Below, one piece after another: positions 14,724-15,120 of a stretch of DNA of 15,120 bases. How positions within the stretch are numbered: the first letter of the stretch is position 1; every line of letters starts with the position of its first letter. The DNA is taken from assembly GCA_947304065.1 (NCBI GenBank), contig CAMZAI010000047.1, positions 1 to 15,120 of the forward strand, in the 5' to 3' direction. This stretch comes from an uncultured Clostridia bacterium (GTDB lineage: Bacteria > Bacillota > Clostridia > Lachnospirales > Lachnospiraceae). Position numbers and translations under genes: made by a program. The notes beneath the pieces are model-generated. The model searched no databases, was not told the DNA's origin, and saw only the letters and a program-made list of their open reading frames with translations.

Positions 14724-15120
14724 ATACAGCTTTGACAACTACATCTTCGATCTCTACGGAACACTGATCGATATCCGGACGGACGAACACGCCGACAAAA
14801 CCTGGATCAGATGGTGCAAATGGCTTGATAAGCACGGAATCAGACATCCCGGTTTTAAAGTCATGAGAGATGAGTTCTTCATGATGGATCTTGCGGCACG
14901 CGAGCAGGCCAAGGCAGAAGGACGCGTTGAGTATCCCGAGATTGACGTCATTCCGATCTACAAAACGATGTTCCTTGAATACGGTAATGATGAAAGCGGC
15001 CTTTCTCAGGAATTTCTGGATGAAGCGGGCTATGCCTTCAGAACTGCTTCGAGGGAATACATGAAGCTCTTTCCGGGTGTTAAACGATTCCTGAAAGAGA
15101 TAAAGAAAACAGGTAGGCAC
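14716..15120 (+). CDS. HAD-superfamily hydrolase (5' part, cut by window end)
   Basis: The ATG at 14716 opens a frame that runs to the window edge (135 residues visible). Motif I is YIFDLYGTLIDI with nucleophile Asp12; the second Asp of the usual DxD is Tyr14, giving the DxYGT form seen in L-2-haloacid dehalogenases and some HAD phosphatases. A helical cap follows (about 20-115), then LFPGVKRFLKEIKKTG, the normal approach to motif II in subclass IA enzymes. Motifs II to IV lie beyond the window. The start overlaps the VanZ stop by 8 bases, with GGAAAGG (14700-14706) as ribosome site, indicating coupling. A small phosphatase of YjjG type is the likeliest role; the substrate is unknown. Confidence 0.88.
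   Translation, partial: MDKYSFDNYIFDLYGTLIDIRTDEHADKTWIRWCKWLDKHGIRHPGFKVMRDEFFMMDLAAREQAKAEGRVEYPEIDVIPIYKTMFLEYGNDESGLSQEFLDEAGYAFRTASREYMKLFPGVKRFLKEIKKTGRH

Noticed and set aside
12429..14738. Open reverse-strand frame of 769 codons opposite purF and the VanZ gene
   Set aside because: It is antisense to three well-supported genes, is rich in Arg/His/Ser, shows no family motif or ribosome site, and is explained by codon bias of the GC-rich sense genes.

Overview
This looks like the chromosome of an anaerobic Gram-positive bacterium of the class Clostridia, probably Lachnospiraceae or a relative. This is an inference. It rests on the radical SAM (TIGR03960-type) / DUF2344 / RNase G gene chain, a PdaA-like polysaccharide deacetylase, a Bacillus-type PurF with a propeptide and Fe-S ligand cysteines, strong Shine-Dalgarno sites of the AAAGGAG type, and a tRNA gene without an encoded CCA. 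Genes are tightly packed. No gene-free stretch reaches 300 bases; the longest are about 125 bases (between the MATE and AraC genes) and 116 bases (before the alcohol dehydrogenase).

Region 1 (1-3107): the 3' part of a radical SAM gene, a DUF2344 gene and rng (RNase G) form one forward run. A tRNA-Leu(CAA) follows, with its own likely promoter in the 3' end of rng and a very clear intrinsic terminator. In many Firmicutes rplU/rpmA (L21/L27) follow this trio; here the tRNA takes that place.

Region 2 (3147-8456): five closely spaced forward genes. They encode a PdaA-like deacetylase lipoprotein, a membrane-anchored MutS-related ATPase, a small C39-like cysteine peptidase homologue, a glycerate kinase and a YhhN/TMEM86-type lysoplasmalogenase homologue. 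Gaps are 12-30 bases, and the last two genes overlap by 4 bases. The products suggest envelope, lipid and three-carbon metabolism plus two genes of unknown purpose.

Region 3 (8573-12637): an iron-dependent butanol-type alcohol dehydrogenase converges on, and overlaps, a reverse-strand MATE transporter. A divergent AraC-family regulator lies upstream of the transporter and is followed by a small nitroreductase, so regulator, transporter and nitroreductase are probably one functional locus.

Region 4 (12634-15120): a near-consensus promoter (TTGACA, 17 bases, TAGAAT) overlaps the nitroreductase stop codon. A terminator-like hairpin follows within a few bases of the expected transcript start, then purF (first committed step of purine synthesis), a VanZ-like membrane protein, and a HAD-family hydrolase cut by the window end.

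Most of the window is ordinary chromosomal housekeeping. I found no mobile element, CRISPR array, phage gene or clearly undescribed system. The best leads are the hairpin between the purF promoter and the gene, the pairing of a membrane MutS-like ATPase with a C39-like peptidase homologue, and the 19-base convergent overlap of the dehydrogenase and transporter genes.
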